Part shown: piece after piece, positions 55,284 to 64,000 of the stretch
Layout: every line of letters starts with the position of its first letter
How positions within the stretch are numbered: position 1 is the stretch's first letter
Source: Moorella glycerini
Lineage (GTDB): Bacteria; Bacillota; DSM-521; Neomoorellales; Neomoorellaceae
NCBI RefSeq assembly: GCF_009735625.1
Contig: NZ_CP046244.1
Location: 1,054,001 to 1,118,000, forward strand
Direction of reading: 5' to 3'
DNA: 64,000 bases
The notes under the pieces: generated by a model
Told to the model about the DNA's origin: nothing
The model's input: only the letters and a program-made list of their open reading frames with translations
The model's database searches: none
Translations under genes and position numbers: made by a program

Positions 55284-56246
55284 TCACCGCAGGTTGGGAA
55301 TGGCGGCCAGGGTTTCCGCCAGCTTCTTCTGATCGACCAGGTAGTAGCTGACGCCGTCGACGTACTTGCCTTCTCCCGGTACCAGGTGCGCGGTCATGGC
55401 GCTGCTGTTTAGATCTTTCATGCTCAAGGCCAGGGAGAGCATTTCTTTGAGACTGAGGTTGGTCTTGACCTCTTTACTGATTTCGCTGACGAGCCGGGGT
55501 ATCTTGGGAATAGTGCTCAGCTTTAACGTCTGGTCGACTACGGCTTTCAGGAATTTCTGCTGGCGCCCGATCCTGGTGATGTCTCCTTCCGGGTCGTAGC
55601 GATAACGTACGTAGCCCAGGGCGTCGTGGCCGTTCAAATGCTGTAATCCCGGGCGGAGATTAATGCCCTCTTCCGGGTAATACATGCGCTTGTCCACGTC
55701 GATATCAACGCCGCCCAGGATGTCAATGATCTTTTCAAACCCCTGGAAGTCGACTTCAACATACTTCTCGATATGGGTGCCCAGGAAATCGTTGATGGTG
55801 TCCAGCAGGAGCTGGGGGCCGCCCAGGGCGTGGGCGGCATTGATTTTATCATAGCCGTGGCCGGGTATTTTTACCCGCGTGTCCCGCGGTATGGAGAGGA
55901 GATCAACCTGGGGTTTCCTGGGATCAAGGACCGCCAGGATAATGGTATCGGACCGGGAAGGCTCCTGGGGCTGGCGCCGGTCGATACCAATGAGCAGGAT
56001 GGTCTGGGGCTGACCGGGTGCCGCCTCGGCCAGGCCGCTACCGTCCCTAGCGTCGCGGGCGGTTGCCAGGCTGCCGTCCAGCCACAGATTGGCCAGCCGG
56101 TAGCCGGCAAAGGCAAAGGCACCAAAGGTAAAAAAGGCCAGCAGGATTATACCGAAAATCAAAGGTAAGGAGCTGCGGCGCCGCCCGGCCTGGGCCGCCC
56201 CTTCACCCCAGAATTCAGTTTGACGCCTGTCTGGTGTCGCCACCAT
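55284..56246 (-). CDS. LytR-CpsA-Psr (LCP) family wall-polymer transferase
   Basis: A 320-residue membrane enzyme from ATG 56246 (behind GGGGGAAGAG) that attaches teichoic-acid-like polymers from the lipid carrier to peptidoglycan. One N-terminal membrane helix (LPLIFGIILLAFFTFGAFAF), then the LCP core with ILLIGIDRRQ, RSDTIILAVLDP, SIPRDTRVKIPGHGYDKINA and YVRYRYDPEGDITRIGRQQ; the Arg and Asp residues in these motifs bind the pyrophosphate lipid. It lies next to the TagA/WecG-like gene. Confidence 0.92.
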   Translation of the reverse strand: MVATPDRRQTEFWGEGAAQAGRRRSSLPLIFGIILLAFFTFGAFAFAGYRLANLWLDGSLATARDARDGSGLAEAAPGQPQTILLIGIDRRQPQEPSRSDTIILAVLDPRKPQVDLLSIPRDTRVKIPGHGYDKINAAHALGGPQLLLDTINDFLGTHIEKYVEVDFQGFEKIIDILGGVDIDVDKRMYYPEEGINLRPGLQHLNGHDALGYVRYRYDPEGDITRIGRQQKFLKAVVDQTLKLSTIPKIPRLVSEISKEVKTNLSLKEMLSLALSMKDLNSSAMTAHLVPGEGKYVDGVSYYLVDQKKLAETLAAIPNLR

Positions 56247-56481
56247 GAGCTCTTCCCCCAAACTTATAGACGCTTAATTAGCCCTCCAGGTTCCCCAGTC
56301 CGCAAAAATTCTTCTTCCTGACAAAGGAACGGGCGCCTGGCGCGCCCTGTGCAGTTCCTGCTGTAGCTGTACAGATTATCAACCTGCGTCCTCGCCCCGG
56401 GCTGCCCGCCGCTGCTGCCGGGAGTTTTCCTCCTGACAGGCAACCAGGGGGCCGGCCACAGGTATCCGGCCGGTAGACCAG

Positions 56482-57108
56482 TCATGGCCTGATGGTGATG
56501 GTCAGCGTAGCCTGGTCCCAGTCCACCCTGGCTCCCAGACCCTGGCTGATGACCCGCACCGGCACCATGGTCGTCCCGTTGACCATGGCTACCGGCGCCG
56601 GAAGGTCACTCTTGCGGCCGTCAAAGGTGCCGGTGGTAGTACCGATTTTCAGGACGACAGAATGGGCCGCGGTGGTATAGCTGACGGTTTGGGCTGCTTC
56701 GTTATAATCAACTTTAGCCCCCAGGGCCTCGCCGATGAAGCGGAAGGGGACCATGGAGGTGCCATTGCCCGTCTGGTAGGGAGCAACCGGCAGCTGTTTG
56801 GCGCTGCCGCCCACGTAGGCCGTCCTGCTGCCGATAGTTAACTTAATCACCGGGCGCTGCTCCAGCGAAGCTATCCTGGCTTCCAGGTCGGCAATCTGCT
56901 TGTTGATGTTGTCAAGCTGGCCCTGCAGCTCCCGGGCACGGCTGTCGATATAATTGTCGACATAAGATTTGGTCACCAGGGGGTCCTGGCTGCTGCCCGG
57001 CTCGGGTCCCCCGGCCTGGACTGACCGGCCGGCAAAATAAATGCCGGCGGCCATTAGCAGGGCCAGGGGCAGGAATATTTTCCAGTTGCGTAAGGAAGGT
57101 TGCTTCAT
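56482..57108 (-). CDS. Stalk-domain (copper amine oxidase N-terminal-like) exported protein
   Basis: A 208-residue protein from ATG 57108 behind GAGGAGG. N-terminal signal/anchor (WKIFLPLALLMAAGIYFAGR), a coiled coil (IDSRARELQGQLDNINKQIA), then two beta units each ending in a SMVPFRFIGEALGAKVDYNE or TMVPVRVISQGLGARVDWDQ motif. These units are the same type as at the end of the large surface protein at 42731-44953. It may be a surface adaptor. The gap 56247-56481 has no gene. Confidence 0.82.
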   Translation of the reverse strand: MKQPSLRNWKIFLPLALLMAAGIYFAGRSVQAGGPEPGSSQDPLVTKSYVDNYIDSRARELQGQLDNINKQIADLEARIASLEQRPVIKLTIGSRTAYVGGSAKQLPVAPYQTGNGTSMVPFRFIGEALGAKVDYNEAAQTVSYTTAAHSVVLKIGTTTGTFDGRKSDLPAPVAMVNGTTMVPVRVISQGLGARVDWDQATLTITIRP

Positions 57109-57288
57109 ACCACCGGTGCGCCTCCTCGTAATGGAAGTCAGGAGCAGGCAGTCGGGATTCGGATTGCCTGTGGGAACGGAGGGTGCTAAGACGTATCTAG
57201 TTTTTATTCGACACAAAAGACGAGATTCCTGTTGGCAATTTTTTGTCCTGACGAGGAGAAATAATTGCAATTTTTTTTCAAGCTATAA

Positions 57289-57318
57289 TTCACAAAGTAC
57301 CTGTCTTTGTGGTATAAT
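57289..57318 (+). promoter_or_regulatory. Promoter with palindromic operator-like spacer
   Basis: TTCACA (57289-57294) and a perfect TATAAT (57313-57318) are 18 bp apart. The spacer holds CACAAAG (57291-57297) and CTTTGTG (57305-57311), a perfect 7-bp inverted repeat. A regulator dimer bound there would block the promoter. It faces the small gene at 57419 with a ~100-bp leader. Confidence 0.55.
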
Positions 57319-57418
57319 AAGAATGGGGGTAACGAGAGATACTATTTAATAAAACAATCTAGTTTTCCTGCAATTCCCCCGGTTTACTTATTTATAGCGA
57401 AGAAAGGAGGCATAAAAA

Positions 57419-57604
57419 ATGTTAAAGGACATCCAGCGCAATCTCCTCCGCGAACGCAAGGCGCTCTTGGAACAGTGGGCCTACGCCTCGGAAAGGGAAC
57501 GGCCCCACCTGCTCGTCAGGATTATGGACATTGACGAGCAGCTTGAACTGGGCAAAAGCAAAAGCAGGCCCCAGGCCAGGCTTCCCAAGCGAAATGTGGT
57601 CTAG
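57419..57604 (+). CDS. Small host protein, unknown
   Basis: A 61-residue, highly basic and helical protein, ATG 57419 after AAAGGAGG. Helices at LKDIQRNLLRERKALLEQWA and LLVRIMDIDEQLELG. It has its own promoter and terminator, so it is a real single-gene unit. No family recognised; it might be a small regulator or structural protein. Confidence 0.65.
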   Translation: MLKDIQRNLLRERKALLEQWAYASERERPHLLVRIMDIDEQLELGKSKSRPQARLPKRNVV

Positions 57605-57616
57605 GAGGAGTAAAAA

Positions 57617-57642
57617 GGCGCGGTTTTAAACCGCGCTTTTTT
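57617..57642 (+). terminator. Terminator of the small gene
   Basis: GCGCGGTT (57618-57625) pairs with AACCGCGC (57629-57636) followed by six Ts (57637-57642), twelve bases after the stop codon. Confidence 0.88.
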
Positions 57643-57746
57643 CTTGCCGGCCCGGGGGCAGGTAGGGCAAGCGCCAGGGTGAGGCGGCGGGACCAGGAGC
57701 CATGCCGGGCTGCAGGCGCCCGGCGGCCCGGACAGTTCCGCCTTCC

Positions 57747-58328
57747 CTAGCCGCCGATGCCCTGGAGAATCATCTCCGTGGCTGCGCTGGCGATTGCGGC
57801 CGGATCGAAATCCGTATCGCTTTCAAAGAAAAGCTGGTGCCCCAGGGCCACTATAAAACCCATGATCAGGTTGGCGGCCAGCCAGGGCGACACCGGGCGC
57901 ATTTCGCCCCGCCTGGCGGCCGCCTGCAGGTATGCGGCCAGGCGTTGGAGCATTTCTTGCTTGGCGGCGAAGAGCAGCCGCTGGGTGGCGGCGTCGATGG
58001 GTGGGTGGTCGCTCAAGAAAATTCTGGCAATTTCCCGGTGCGTCTGGAAGTAGCCCAGGCTTTCCCTAAAAAGGCGCTCCAGGAACCCGGCCAGGGCCGG
58101 CTCCTGGCTTACCTCCTGCAGGTGGTCCAGGTGGTCGTTGAAAAGGTGCAGTAGCAATTGCTGGAAAAGATCTTTTTTGCTGCGGAAGTACTCGTAGACG
58201 GTCCCCTTCCCCACCCCGGCGGCCGCGGCGATGTCGGCTATTTTAGCCTGGTAAAAGCCGCGGGCAGCGAAGATCTTGGTGGCGGCGGCCAGGATCTGCT
58301 GGCGCTTGTCGCCTGTCGCGCGGGTCAT
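57747..58328 (-). CDS. TetR-family regulator of the second RND operon
   Basis: A 193-residue repressor with a typical TetR helix-turn-helix (KIADIAAAAGVGKGTVYEYF) and a helical ligand domain with WLAANLIMGFIVALGHQLFF. It is the last gene of a HlyD-RND-TetR set on the same strand. The likely operator lies at the promoter in front of the HlyD gene (62788-62810). Confidence 0.9.
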   Translation of the reverse strand: MTRATGDKRQQILAAATKIFAARGFYQAKIADIAAAAGVGKGTVYEYFRSKKDLFQQLLLHLFNDHLDHLQEVSQEPALAGFLERLFRESLGYFQTHREIARIFLSDHPPIDAATQRLLFAAKQEMLQRLAAYLQAAARRGEMRPVSPWLAANLIMGFIVALGHQLFFESDTDFDPAAIASAATEMILQGIGG

Positions 58329-58466
58329 ACCTCTCCCCTCCCCTTACTCTTGCTTTCCATACCTGCTATTTACATTCCCGGCTCCGGCCTCCCCGGGCGG
58401 GCCGCAGGCGGGCGGTGCCGGCGGCGGTTTACCCCGCCGCCGGGGTCTGCCGGGGAACCGGCGGCC

Positions 58467-61400
58467 CTATACCCCTACCCCCTCCCGGCGCCGCGCCGGC
58501 CGCAGCAAGCGGGCCAGGCGCTGTCCCAGGTCTTCCAGAAGGGTGTACAGCACCGGTACCAGGACCAGGGTCAGCACTGTGGAAGCCATCAGGCCGCCTA
58601 TGACCGCCGTGGCCAGGCTGGCGTTCATCTCGGCCCCTTCGCCGATGCCGGCAGCGAGGGGCAGCATGGCGAGGATAGTAGTCAGGGCCGTCATCAGGAT
58701 GGGCCGCAGGCGGGTGCGGCCGGCTGTCAGGATCGCCTCCTGCCGCGGCACGCCTTCCCGTCTCAGGATGTTGATGTAGTCCACCAGGACAATGGCGTTG
58801 GAGAGAACAATGCCGGCCAGCATGATGATGCCGATAAAGGCGACGACATTGAAAGTTCTCCCCGTCGCCAGCAGGGCCAGGACCACCCCGGTCAGCGCTA
58901 CCGGGATGGAAAACATGATAATAAAGGGGTGGAAGAAGGATTCAAACTGGGCCGCCATGACCAGGTACACCAGGACAACGGCCAGGAGCAGGGCCAGCCC
59001 CAGCTGGCCGAAGGTCTCGTTCATCATCTTGTTCTGGCCGGTGTACTCAATGCTGTAGCCCGGCGGCAGCTTTAACTGGTCCATGTGGGCCCGCACGTCG
59101 CCCATCACGTCGGCCAGGGGCCGCGAGCCGCTTAAATTGGCGGTGATACTGGCCACCCGGTCCTGGTTGTAGCGGTTGATGGTGCTTGGGGTGGTGTCCA
59201 CCTTGAGGTTGGCGATCTCTTTTAAAGGCACCTGCACCCCCAGGGGGGACAGCACCGTGAGGTTCTCCAGGTCAGCAATATTGCGACGGCTGGCTTCCGG
59301 GAGGAAGACGCGGATGTCGTATTCGTCACCGCCGGTGCGGTAGCGGGTGGCTACCGTCCCGCCTACGGCCGTAGCCACCACCGCACCGACCTGCCCGGCC
59401 CCCAGCCGGTACAGGGCGGCTTTTTCCCGGTCGACGGTGATCTCTACCTGGGGCCGGCCTTTAGCCAGGCTGTTTTCCACGCCCACCGCGCCCGGCACAG
59501 CGGCCACCAGCTGCTGCGCCTCGGTGGCGAGCTCCTTCAGCACCTCCAGGTCGGAACCGTGGATGTCTACCTGCACGGGGGCGCCGCTCATAGCCCCACC
59601 GAAGCTGGAGGAGGTAGTGACGTTAATCCTGGCGCCCGCGATTTTGCGGACCTGCGCCCGAATCGCCGCCGCCACCCCGGTCGAGCTCCGGCGGCGTTGC
59701 TCCAGCGGTACCAGGTTGATATTCAGGCTGGCTGCCTCCGGCGTCTCACCGCTCATAAAGCTGGCCGTGCCGCCGGTACTGCCGATCTGCTGGTAGATGC
59801 TCTGGACTTCCGGCTGCTGCTGGATAAGCCTTACTACCTGGTCGGCTATCGCGGCGGTGGCCTCGAGGGCAGTTCCCTTGGGCAGTTCGATAGATACGTT
59901 TATGGTCCCTTCGTCGGTGACCGGCATGAATTCTACCCCTACCGCCGGCACCAGGGCCAGGCTGCCGGCAAAGATGAGGGCCACCGCCGCTACTGTCAGT
60001 TTACGGTGCCCCAGGGCCCAGTTCAGGAAGCGGCTGTAAGCATTGCTTAAACGCGCCAGCCAGAAGCCGTTAACCAGGCTGTGCCAGAAACTGCGGGCTG
60101 TCGTGGCCTCCGGGGGCAGGATGCCGGCCAGGAGGCGGGCCGCCACCGTGGGGGTGACGGTCATGGAGACGGCCAGGGAAGCCATCAGGGAGAAGGCCAC
60201 CGTCAGGGCCAGGGGGCCGAAAATCTGCCGGGCCATACCCTCGATAAAGGCGATGGGCAAAAAGACGGATACGGTGGTCAGGGTGGAGGCCACCACGGCC
60301 GTGGTCACCTGCCGGGTCCCCGAGACGGCCGCCGCCATGGCTTCCCGGCCCTCCTGGCGGTGGCGGTAGATGTTGTCAAAGACTACAATGGCGTCGTCAA
60401 CCATGCGGCCTATTCCCAGGGAGAGGCCGCCCAGGGTCATCATATTGAGGGTCATCTTGCCGAAATATAAGAGGACAAAAGTCGTAATTACCGAGATAGG
60501 AATGGTGAGGCCGATGACCAGGGTGGCGCGGAGGTGCCGCAGGAAAATGAAAATAATCAGCATGGCCAGCAGCCCGCCGTAAAGCATATCCCGGTAAACG
60601 CCGTTGATGGCGCTTTCGATGTAGCGGGACTGGTCAACTACCGGCTCCAGGGTTACCCCCGGCGGCAGCTCCTTTTGCAGCTCCCTGATAGTTTGTTTAA
60701 CGGCATGGGCGATCTGCACCGTATTGCCGCTGGTCTGTTTCTGGATGGACAGGCCGATGGCCGGCCGGCCGTTGAAAAGGGCATAATTCTGCCGCTCGGC
60801 ATGATAATCCCGCACTTCCGCTATATCGCCCAGGCGCACCGTCCCCGCAGCGGTAGCCAGGGTTACCTGGCGGATCTGGTCCAGGTCTTTAAACTCGCCA
60901 TCGACCCGGACCAGGACGTCCTTGCCGGCGTCGCTGACCTTGCCGGCGGAAAAGGTGCTGTTCTCCGCCTGCAGGGCCTGGACCACCTGGCTGATGGACA
61001 GGCCGTAGAGCTGCAGCCGGGCCGGGTCTACCAGCACCTGGATCTCGCGCTCCAGGCCGCCGGTAATGTTTACCGAGGCGACGCCGTCCAGGCGCTCGAG
61101 ACGGCTCTTGATGGTATTTTCAGCCAGGTCTTTCAACCGCTGCTCGTCCATGTCGCCGTACATGGCCAGGGTCATCACGGGCATCATGTTAGGGTCAAAC
61201 TTGATGATTATCGGTTTTTCTGCTGCATCGGGTAAAAAGCGCTCAGCCTGGTCGACTTTCTCCCGCATATTCAGGGCGGCAAAATCCATATCCTGGCCCC
61301 AGTTGAACTCCAGCAGGACCACGGATGTGCCGGACATGCTGTATGATTGGATATTTTTGACTCCCTGGACCGTGCCCAGGACGTCTTCCAGGGGTTTAGT

Positions 61401-61589
61401 AATGGTCTTTTCAATTTCTTCCGGCCCGGCACCCCGGTATGTTGTAATCACCGCGGCGTAGGGCAGGTTCAAATCAGGCAGGAGGTCGACCTGCAGGCGT
61501 ACCAGGGACACGGCCCCCAGGAGGATGGCTACCAGGACGGCCACGGTTACCGCTACCGGGCGCCTGACCAGTGCCTGAAGCCAGTTCAT
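58467..61589 (-). CDS. RND-family efflux transporter (second system)
   Basis: A 1040-residue pump with the RND layout: N-terminal VAVTVAVLVAILLGAVSLVR helix, FMTLAMYGD and related porter-domain parts, TM4 with LGIGRMVDDAIVVFDNIYRH (the Asp pair D-D for proton transfer), and the C-terminal half with MLAGIVLSNAIVLVDYIN. It overlaps the adaptor gene by 4 bp. Compared with the first RND here it keeps the Asp pair, so the two are not recent duplicates. Substrate unknown. No TolC-like gene is next to it. Confidence 0.93.
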   Translation of the reverse strand: MNWLQALVRRPVAVTVAVLVAILLGAVSLVRLQVDLLPDLNLPYAAVITTYRGAGPEEIEKTITKPLEDVLGTVQGVKNIQSYSMSGTSVVLLEFNWGQDMDFAALNMREKVDQAERFLPDAAEKPIIIKFDPNMMPVMTLAMYGDMDEQRLKDLAENTIKSRLERLDGVASVNITGGLEREIQVLVDPARLQLYGLSISQVVQALQAENSTFSAGKVSDAGKDVLVRVDGEFKDLDQIRQVTLATAAGTVRLGDIAEVRDYHAERQNYALFNGRPAIGLSIQKQTSGNTVQIAHAVKQTIRELQKELPPGVTLEPVVDQSRYIESAINGVYRDMLYGGLLAMLIIFIFLRHLRATLVIGLTIPISVITTFVLLYFGKMTLNMMTLGGLSLGIGRMVDDAIVVFDNIYRHRQEGREAMAAAVSGTRQVTTAVVASTLTTVSVFLPIAFIEGMARQIFGPLALTVAFSLMASLAVSMTVTPTVAARLLAGILPPEATTARSFWHSLVNGFWLARLSNAYSRFLNWALGHRKLTVAAVALIFAGSLALVPAVGVEFMPVTDEGTINVSIELPKGTALEATAAIADQVVRLIQQQPEVQSIYQQIGSTGGTASFMSGETPEAASLNINLVPLEQRRRSSTGVAAAIRAQVRKIAGARINVTTSSSFGGAMSGAPVQVDIHGSDLEVLKELATEAQQLVAAVPGAVGVENSLAKGRPQVEITVDREKAALYRLGAGQVGAVVATAVGGTVATRYRTGGDEYDIRVFLPEASRRNIADLENLTVLSPLGVQVPLKEIANLKVDTTPSTINRYNQDRVASITANLSGSRPLADVMGDVRAHMDQLKLPPGYSIEYTGQNKMMNETFGQLGLALLLAVVLVYLVMAAQFESFFHPFIIMFSIPVALTGVVLALLATGRTFNVVAFIGIIMLAGIVLSNAIVLVDYINILRREGVPRQEAILTAGRTRLRPILMTALTTILAMLPLAAGIGEGAEMNASLATAVIGGLMASTVLTLVLVPVLYTLLEDLGQRLARLLRPARRREGVGV

Positions 61590-62761
61590 GCCCCCGCACC
61601 CCCGTTCACAACTTCCACCGGCTGGCCTTCGCTGATGAAGTCCTGGCCTTTCACGATCACGCTGTCGCCCTCCGCCAGCCCCTTTATAATTTCGAGGTTT
61701 TTATCATCGGCTATGCCTGTGGTGACCGGCCGGCCCGCGGCCTTGCCTTCAACGACTGTGTAGACCACGTCCTGGGCGCCGCGCTTGACCACGGCGTTTT
61801 TGGGAACCAGGAGGGCATTATTGACCTGCCTGGTGGTGTAGATAACCGTGGCGGCCATACCCGGCTTGACCCCGGCAGGGGCACCGGGAAGGCTGATTTT
61901 GACTTTAAAAACCCGGGAACGCTCATCGGCTGCCGGGCTGACGCTGGCTACCCGGCCTTTCAGCGGCTCCGCTGCCGCTGCCGGCACTTCCACGGCAACC
62001 TCCCGGCCCGGCCGGAGGTAGTTGACGTCCTGCTCGGTGACGCCGATCTCCACCTGGCGCTCGCCGGAGGTCACCAGGGTAACCACCGCTCCCTGGGCCA
62101 GGGCGCCGGGCTCCAGCAGGCGGGCCGCTACTTCCCCGCTTACCGGCGCCTTGATGTATGTATTTTCCAGGGCTACCTCGGCCTGGCGCACGGCCGCCTC
62201 GGCCGCGGCGACCTGGGCGGGGGCGGCCGCCATGGAGGTACGGGCTATGGCCAGGTCTTCCTGGCTGGCCGCAGCCGCTGCACGGGCGGCATCCAGCTGC
62301 TGCTGGGAAGCTGCGCCCTGGTCGAACAGCGCCTGGGTGCGCTTTAAATTGGCTTCATCCAGTTGGGCACGAGCTTCCGCCTGCTTCACCCGGGCGTCAG
62401 CCTGGTCCAGGCCGAGGCGCGCCTGCTCCAGGTTCGCCTTTGCCTGCTGCAGGCGCGCTTCCAGGTCGCTGTTTTCTAATTCTGCTATTATTTGCCCCTG
62501 GACCACTTTATCCCCTACATCCACGAGAATAGACTTTATCTTCCCCGGGCTGGCGGCCATTACTTGGACGGTGGCCCCGGCCTGGACGGTGCCGGTCACC
62601 CTTACCGGCTGGGCGATGCTGCCCCGCACGACCGGCGCCAGTTCCACCGGCACCCGGGGCACTTCTGCCTGCCTGGCCGGCTGCCTGCCGCAGCCCCCGC
62701 TGTTGACGCTCAGGAGCAACACCAGCAAGATCAGGACCCCATAGCTCCAGCTCTTTCTCAC
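61586..62761 (-). CDS. HlyD/MFP adaptor, probable lipoprotein
   Basis: A 391-residue adaptor from GTG 62761, behind GGGAGAGGAG. The signal peptide ends in a lipobox-like NSGGC, so it is likely lipid-anchored outside the membrane. Lipoyl halves (VQVMAASPGKIKSILVDVGD and YIKAPVSGEVAARLLEPGAL) flank a long Ala/Gln-rich coiled-coil hairpin. It works with the RND pump that follows. Confidence 0.9.
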   Translation of the reverse strand: MRKSWSYGVLILLVLLLSVNSGGCGRQPARQAEVPRVPVELAPVVRGSIAQPVRVTGTVQAGATVQVMAASPGKIKSILVDVGDKVVQGQIIAELENSDLEARLQQAKANLEQARLGLDQADARVKQAEARAQLDEANLKRTQALFDQGAASQQQLDAARAAAAASQEDLAIARTSMAAAPAQVAAAEAAVRQAEVALENTYIKAPVSGEVAARLLEPGALAQGAVVTLVTSGERQVEIGVTEQDVNYLRPGREVAVEVPAAAAEPLKGRVASVSPAADERSRVFKVKISLPGAPAGVKPGMAATVIYTTRQVNNALLVPKNAVVKRGAQDVVYTVVEGKAAGRPVTTGIADDKNLEIIKGLAEGDSVIVKGQDFISEGQPVEVVNGGAGA

Positions 62762-62787
62762 CGCTGTCTCCTCTCCCTTTTGCAAAA

Positions 62788-62841
62788 CTGACTGGACGGT
62801 CGGTCGGTTTTCATTATAACAAAAGCTTCCTGACCTGGCAA
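62788..62841 (-). promoter_or_regulatory. Promoter and TetR-type operator of the second RND operon
   Basis: Minus strand: TTGCCA (62836-62841), 17 bp, TATAAT (62813-62818). Immediately downstream (62788-62810) is a repeat-rich element ACCGACCGACCGTCCAGTC, with imperfect inverted symmetry typical of TetR efflux operators. The TetR encoded at the end of the operon is the likely ligand-controlled repressor. Nothing else is seen in 62762-62949. Confidence 0.65.
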
Positions 62842-62949
62842 TAAAAATACAAGTGGTAAGTCACCGTGTTACTCACCACTTCTGCCCGCGCAGCCATATT
62901 TTAGAGATAAATCGCTCCGTCGGCCTGGCAGCCAGTCCAGGTGCCTGCT

Positions 62950-63990
62950 TCAACGGTTTAACCGCACCTGCCTCCCCTCGGAGGGGTTGCTCTGCCTCAG
63001 GACATCCAGCATGGTCAGGGCCTTGCCTGTCCCCAGGGCAACGCAGGAAACGGGATCGTCGGCCACATGCACCGGCAGTCCCGTTTCTTCACTCAACAGG
63101 AGGTCCAGGCCATGAAGAAGGCTGCCCCCGCCGGTCATGACGATGCCTTTGTTCACCAGGTCCGCCGCCAGTTCCGGCGGCGTTTTTTCCAGCACCTCTT
63201 TAACCGCACCGACTATCTGCTGCAGGGGCTCCTGGATGGCCGTATAGATTTCCCTGGAAGTAATATTTACCGTTTTGGGCAGGCCGGTTACCAGGTCGCG
63301 GCCGCGGACATCCATACTGGCTTCCACCCGGGACGAAGGATGGGCCGTGCCGATATGGATCTTTAATTCCTCGGCGCTGCGCTCACCAATCATCAGGTTG
63401 TGCTCACGGCGTATGTAACGGACAATGGCTTCATCAAGCTTGTCCCCGGCCACCCTTAAAGAATTGCTGCACACAATACCCCCCAGGGAAAGGACGGCGA
63501 TGTCCGTCGTCCCTCCACCGATATCCACCACCATGGAGCCGCTGGGTTCAGCAATATCCAGGCCAGCCCCCAGAGCCGCCGCCAGGGGCTCTTCAATGAC
63601 ATAGGCCTGCCTGGCCCCGGCCTGCTGGGCTGCCTGGCGCACCGCCCGTTCTTCTACGCCGGTAACCCCGGCGGGGATGCAGACCATCACCCGCGGCCGG
63701 AAAAAACCCTGGCGACCAATGGCTTTTTCGATAAAATAGCGCAACATTTTTTCGGTACTGTCAAAATCAGCGATGACCCCATCTCTTAAAGGGCGCAGGG
63801 CGATGATATTGCCCGGGGTGCGGCCCAGCATGCGCCGGGCTTCTTCCCCGACGGCAAAAATCTGGCCATTATCCCGGTTAAGGGCGACCACCGAAGGCTC
63901 ACGTAAGACAATCCCTTTACCCTGCACGTACACCAGTACAGTAGCTGTCCCCAAATCGATGCCGATATCCTGATAACCCAGGCCAAACAT
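62950..63990 (-). CDS. MreB/Mbl-family actin-like cell-shape protein
   Basis: A 346-residue bacterial actin that guides lateral wall synthesis. ATG 63990. Motifs: [20 protein letters not shown] (phosphate 1), [20 protein letters not shown] (phosphate 2), [14 protein letters not shown] and [20 protein letters not shown]. Full family length. Probably Mbl-like or a second MreB; a single-gene minus-strand unit here. No mreC/mreD neighbour is in the window. Confidence 0.92.
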   Translation of the reverse strand: MFGLGYQDIGIDLGTATVLVYVQGKGIVLREPSVVALNRDNGQIFAVGEEARRMLGRTPGNIIALRPLRDGVIADFDSTEKMLRYFIEKAIGRQGFFRPRVMVCIPAGVTGVEERAVRQAAQQAGARQAYVIEEPLAAALGAGLDIAEPSGSMVVDIGGGTTDIAVLSLGGIVCSNSLRVAGDKLDEAIVRYIRREHNLMIGERSAEELKIHIGTAHPSSRVEASMDVRGRDLVTGLPKTVNITSREIYTAIQEPLQQIVGAVKEVLEKTPPELAADLVNKGIVMTGGGSLLHGLDLLLSEETGLPVHVADDPVSCVALGTGKALTMLDVLRQSNPSEGRQVRLNR

Positions 63991-64000
63991 TAATCTTGCT

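Noticed and set aside
56264-56485. Possible 73-codon minus-strand gene between the LCP and stalk genes
   Set aside because: No ribosome site, odd composition and overlap with the stalk-gene end; no support beyond an open frame.
1-64000. CRISPR arrays, tRNA or rRNA genes
   Set aside because: No regularly spaced repeat series and no cloverleaf or rRNA sequence were noticed on reading either strand; short tRNA genes could still be missed by eye.

Overview
The window holds most of a Mu-like transposable prophage (from the left edge to about position 34,950), followed by about 29 kb of host chromosome. The host looks like a thermophilic, spore-former-type Clostridia, probably Moorella or a relative. 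I infer this from the GC-rich Firmicute codon use, strong AGGAGG ribosome sites, SLH-domain proteins, copper-amine-oxidase 'stalk' domain proteins, and the LCP, TagA/WecG and MreB/Mbl cell-wall genes. The genus is an inference from gene content, not a match I could run.

Prophage, left to right. A CI/Xre-type repressor runs off the left edge on the minus strand. It faces an operator/promoter region (334-420) that drives rightward early genes: small proteins, a MuA-like DDE transposase, a MuB-like ATPase, Gam, a DnaC-type helicase loader, a Dam-type methylase, a gp16/GemA-like protein and a Mor/C-family late activator. A terminator at 9671-9702 separates these from the late genes. Late genes follow Mu order: small and large terminase, a portal fused to a MuF domain, a protease with a nested scaffold start, decoration and major capsid proteins, neck proteins, tail sheath and tube, tail assembly chaperones joined by a -1 frameshift, tape measure, baseplate and tail proteins. 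A minus-strand membrane-protein gene with its own promoter sits inside the tail operon.

The most notable element is a complete diversity-generating retroelement (DGR) at 30,096-33,416. It has a target gene with a C-terminal variable repeat (VR, 31501-31619), a 9-bp hairpin with a GATA loop downstream of the VR, an avd-like accessory gene, a template repeat (TR, 32074-32192) and a reverse transcriptase with YMDD and IGxxxSQ motifs. VR and TR differ at eight positions over 119 bp, and all eight are adenines in the TR. This is the signature of adenine mutagenesis, and the target lies where a tail-fibre receptor-binding protein would be expected. The prophage ends with a holin-like protein, an amidase carrying an SLH domain, an LLH-type holin and 22-bp-spaced repeats that resemble MuA end sites.

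Host side. The prophage abuts a region with decayed toxin-antitoxin loci: an antitoxin left with a short VapC remnant, a second VapBC with an internally deleted toxin, a nucleotidyltransferase pair and HicAB. Shared repeats flank some of them. A minus-strand block (35.4-46.4 kb) encodes a TetR regulator, an ECF sigma factor, an RND/HlyD/TolC-type export system, a large acidic surface protein and a zinc-finger anti-sigma-like membrane protein. The sigma gene and the anti-sigma gene lie about 8.4 kb apart but share the same GAAAC-N16-CGTG promoter, suggesting one regulon. A Crp fragment joined to a broken metal P-type ATPase follows. The right part holds a subtilase with three SLH domains, TagA/WecG, LCP, a stalk-domain protein, a second HlyD-RND-TetR operon and an MreB-family gene.
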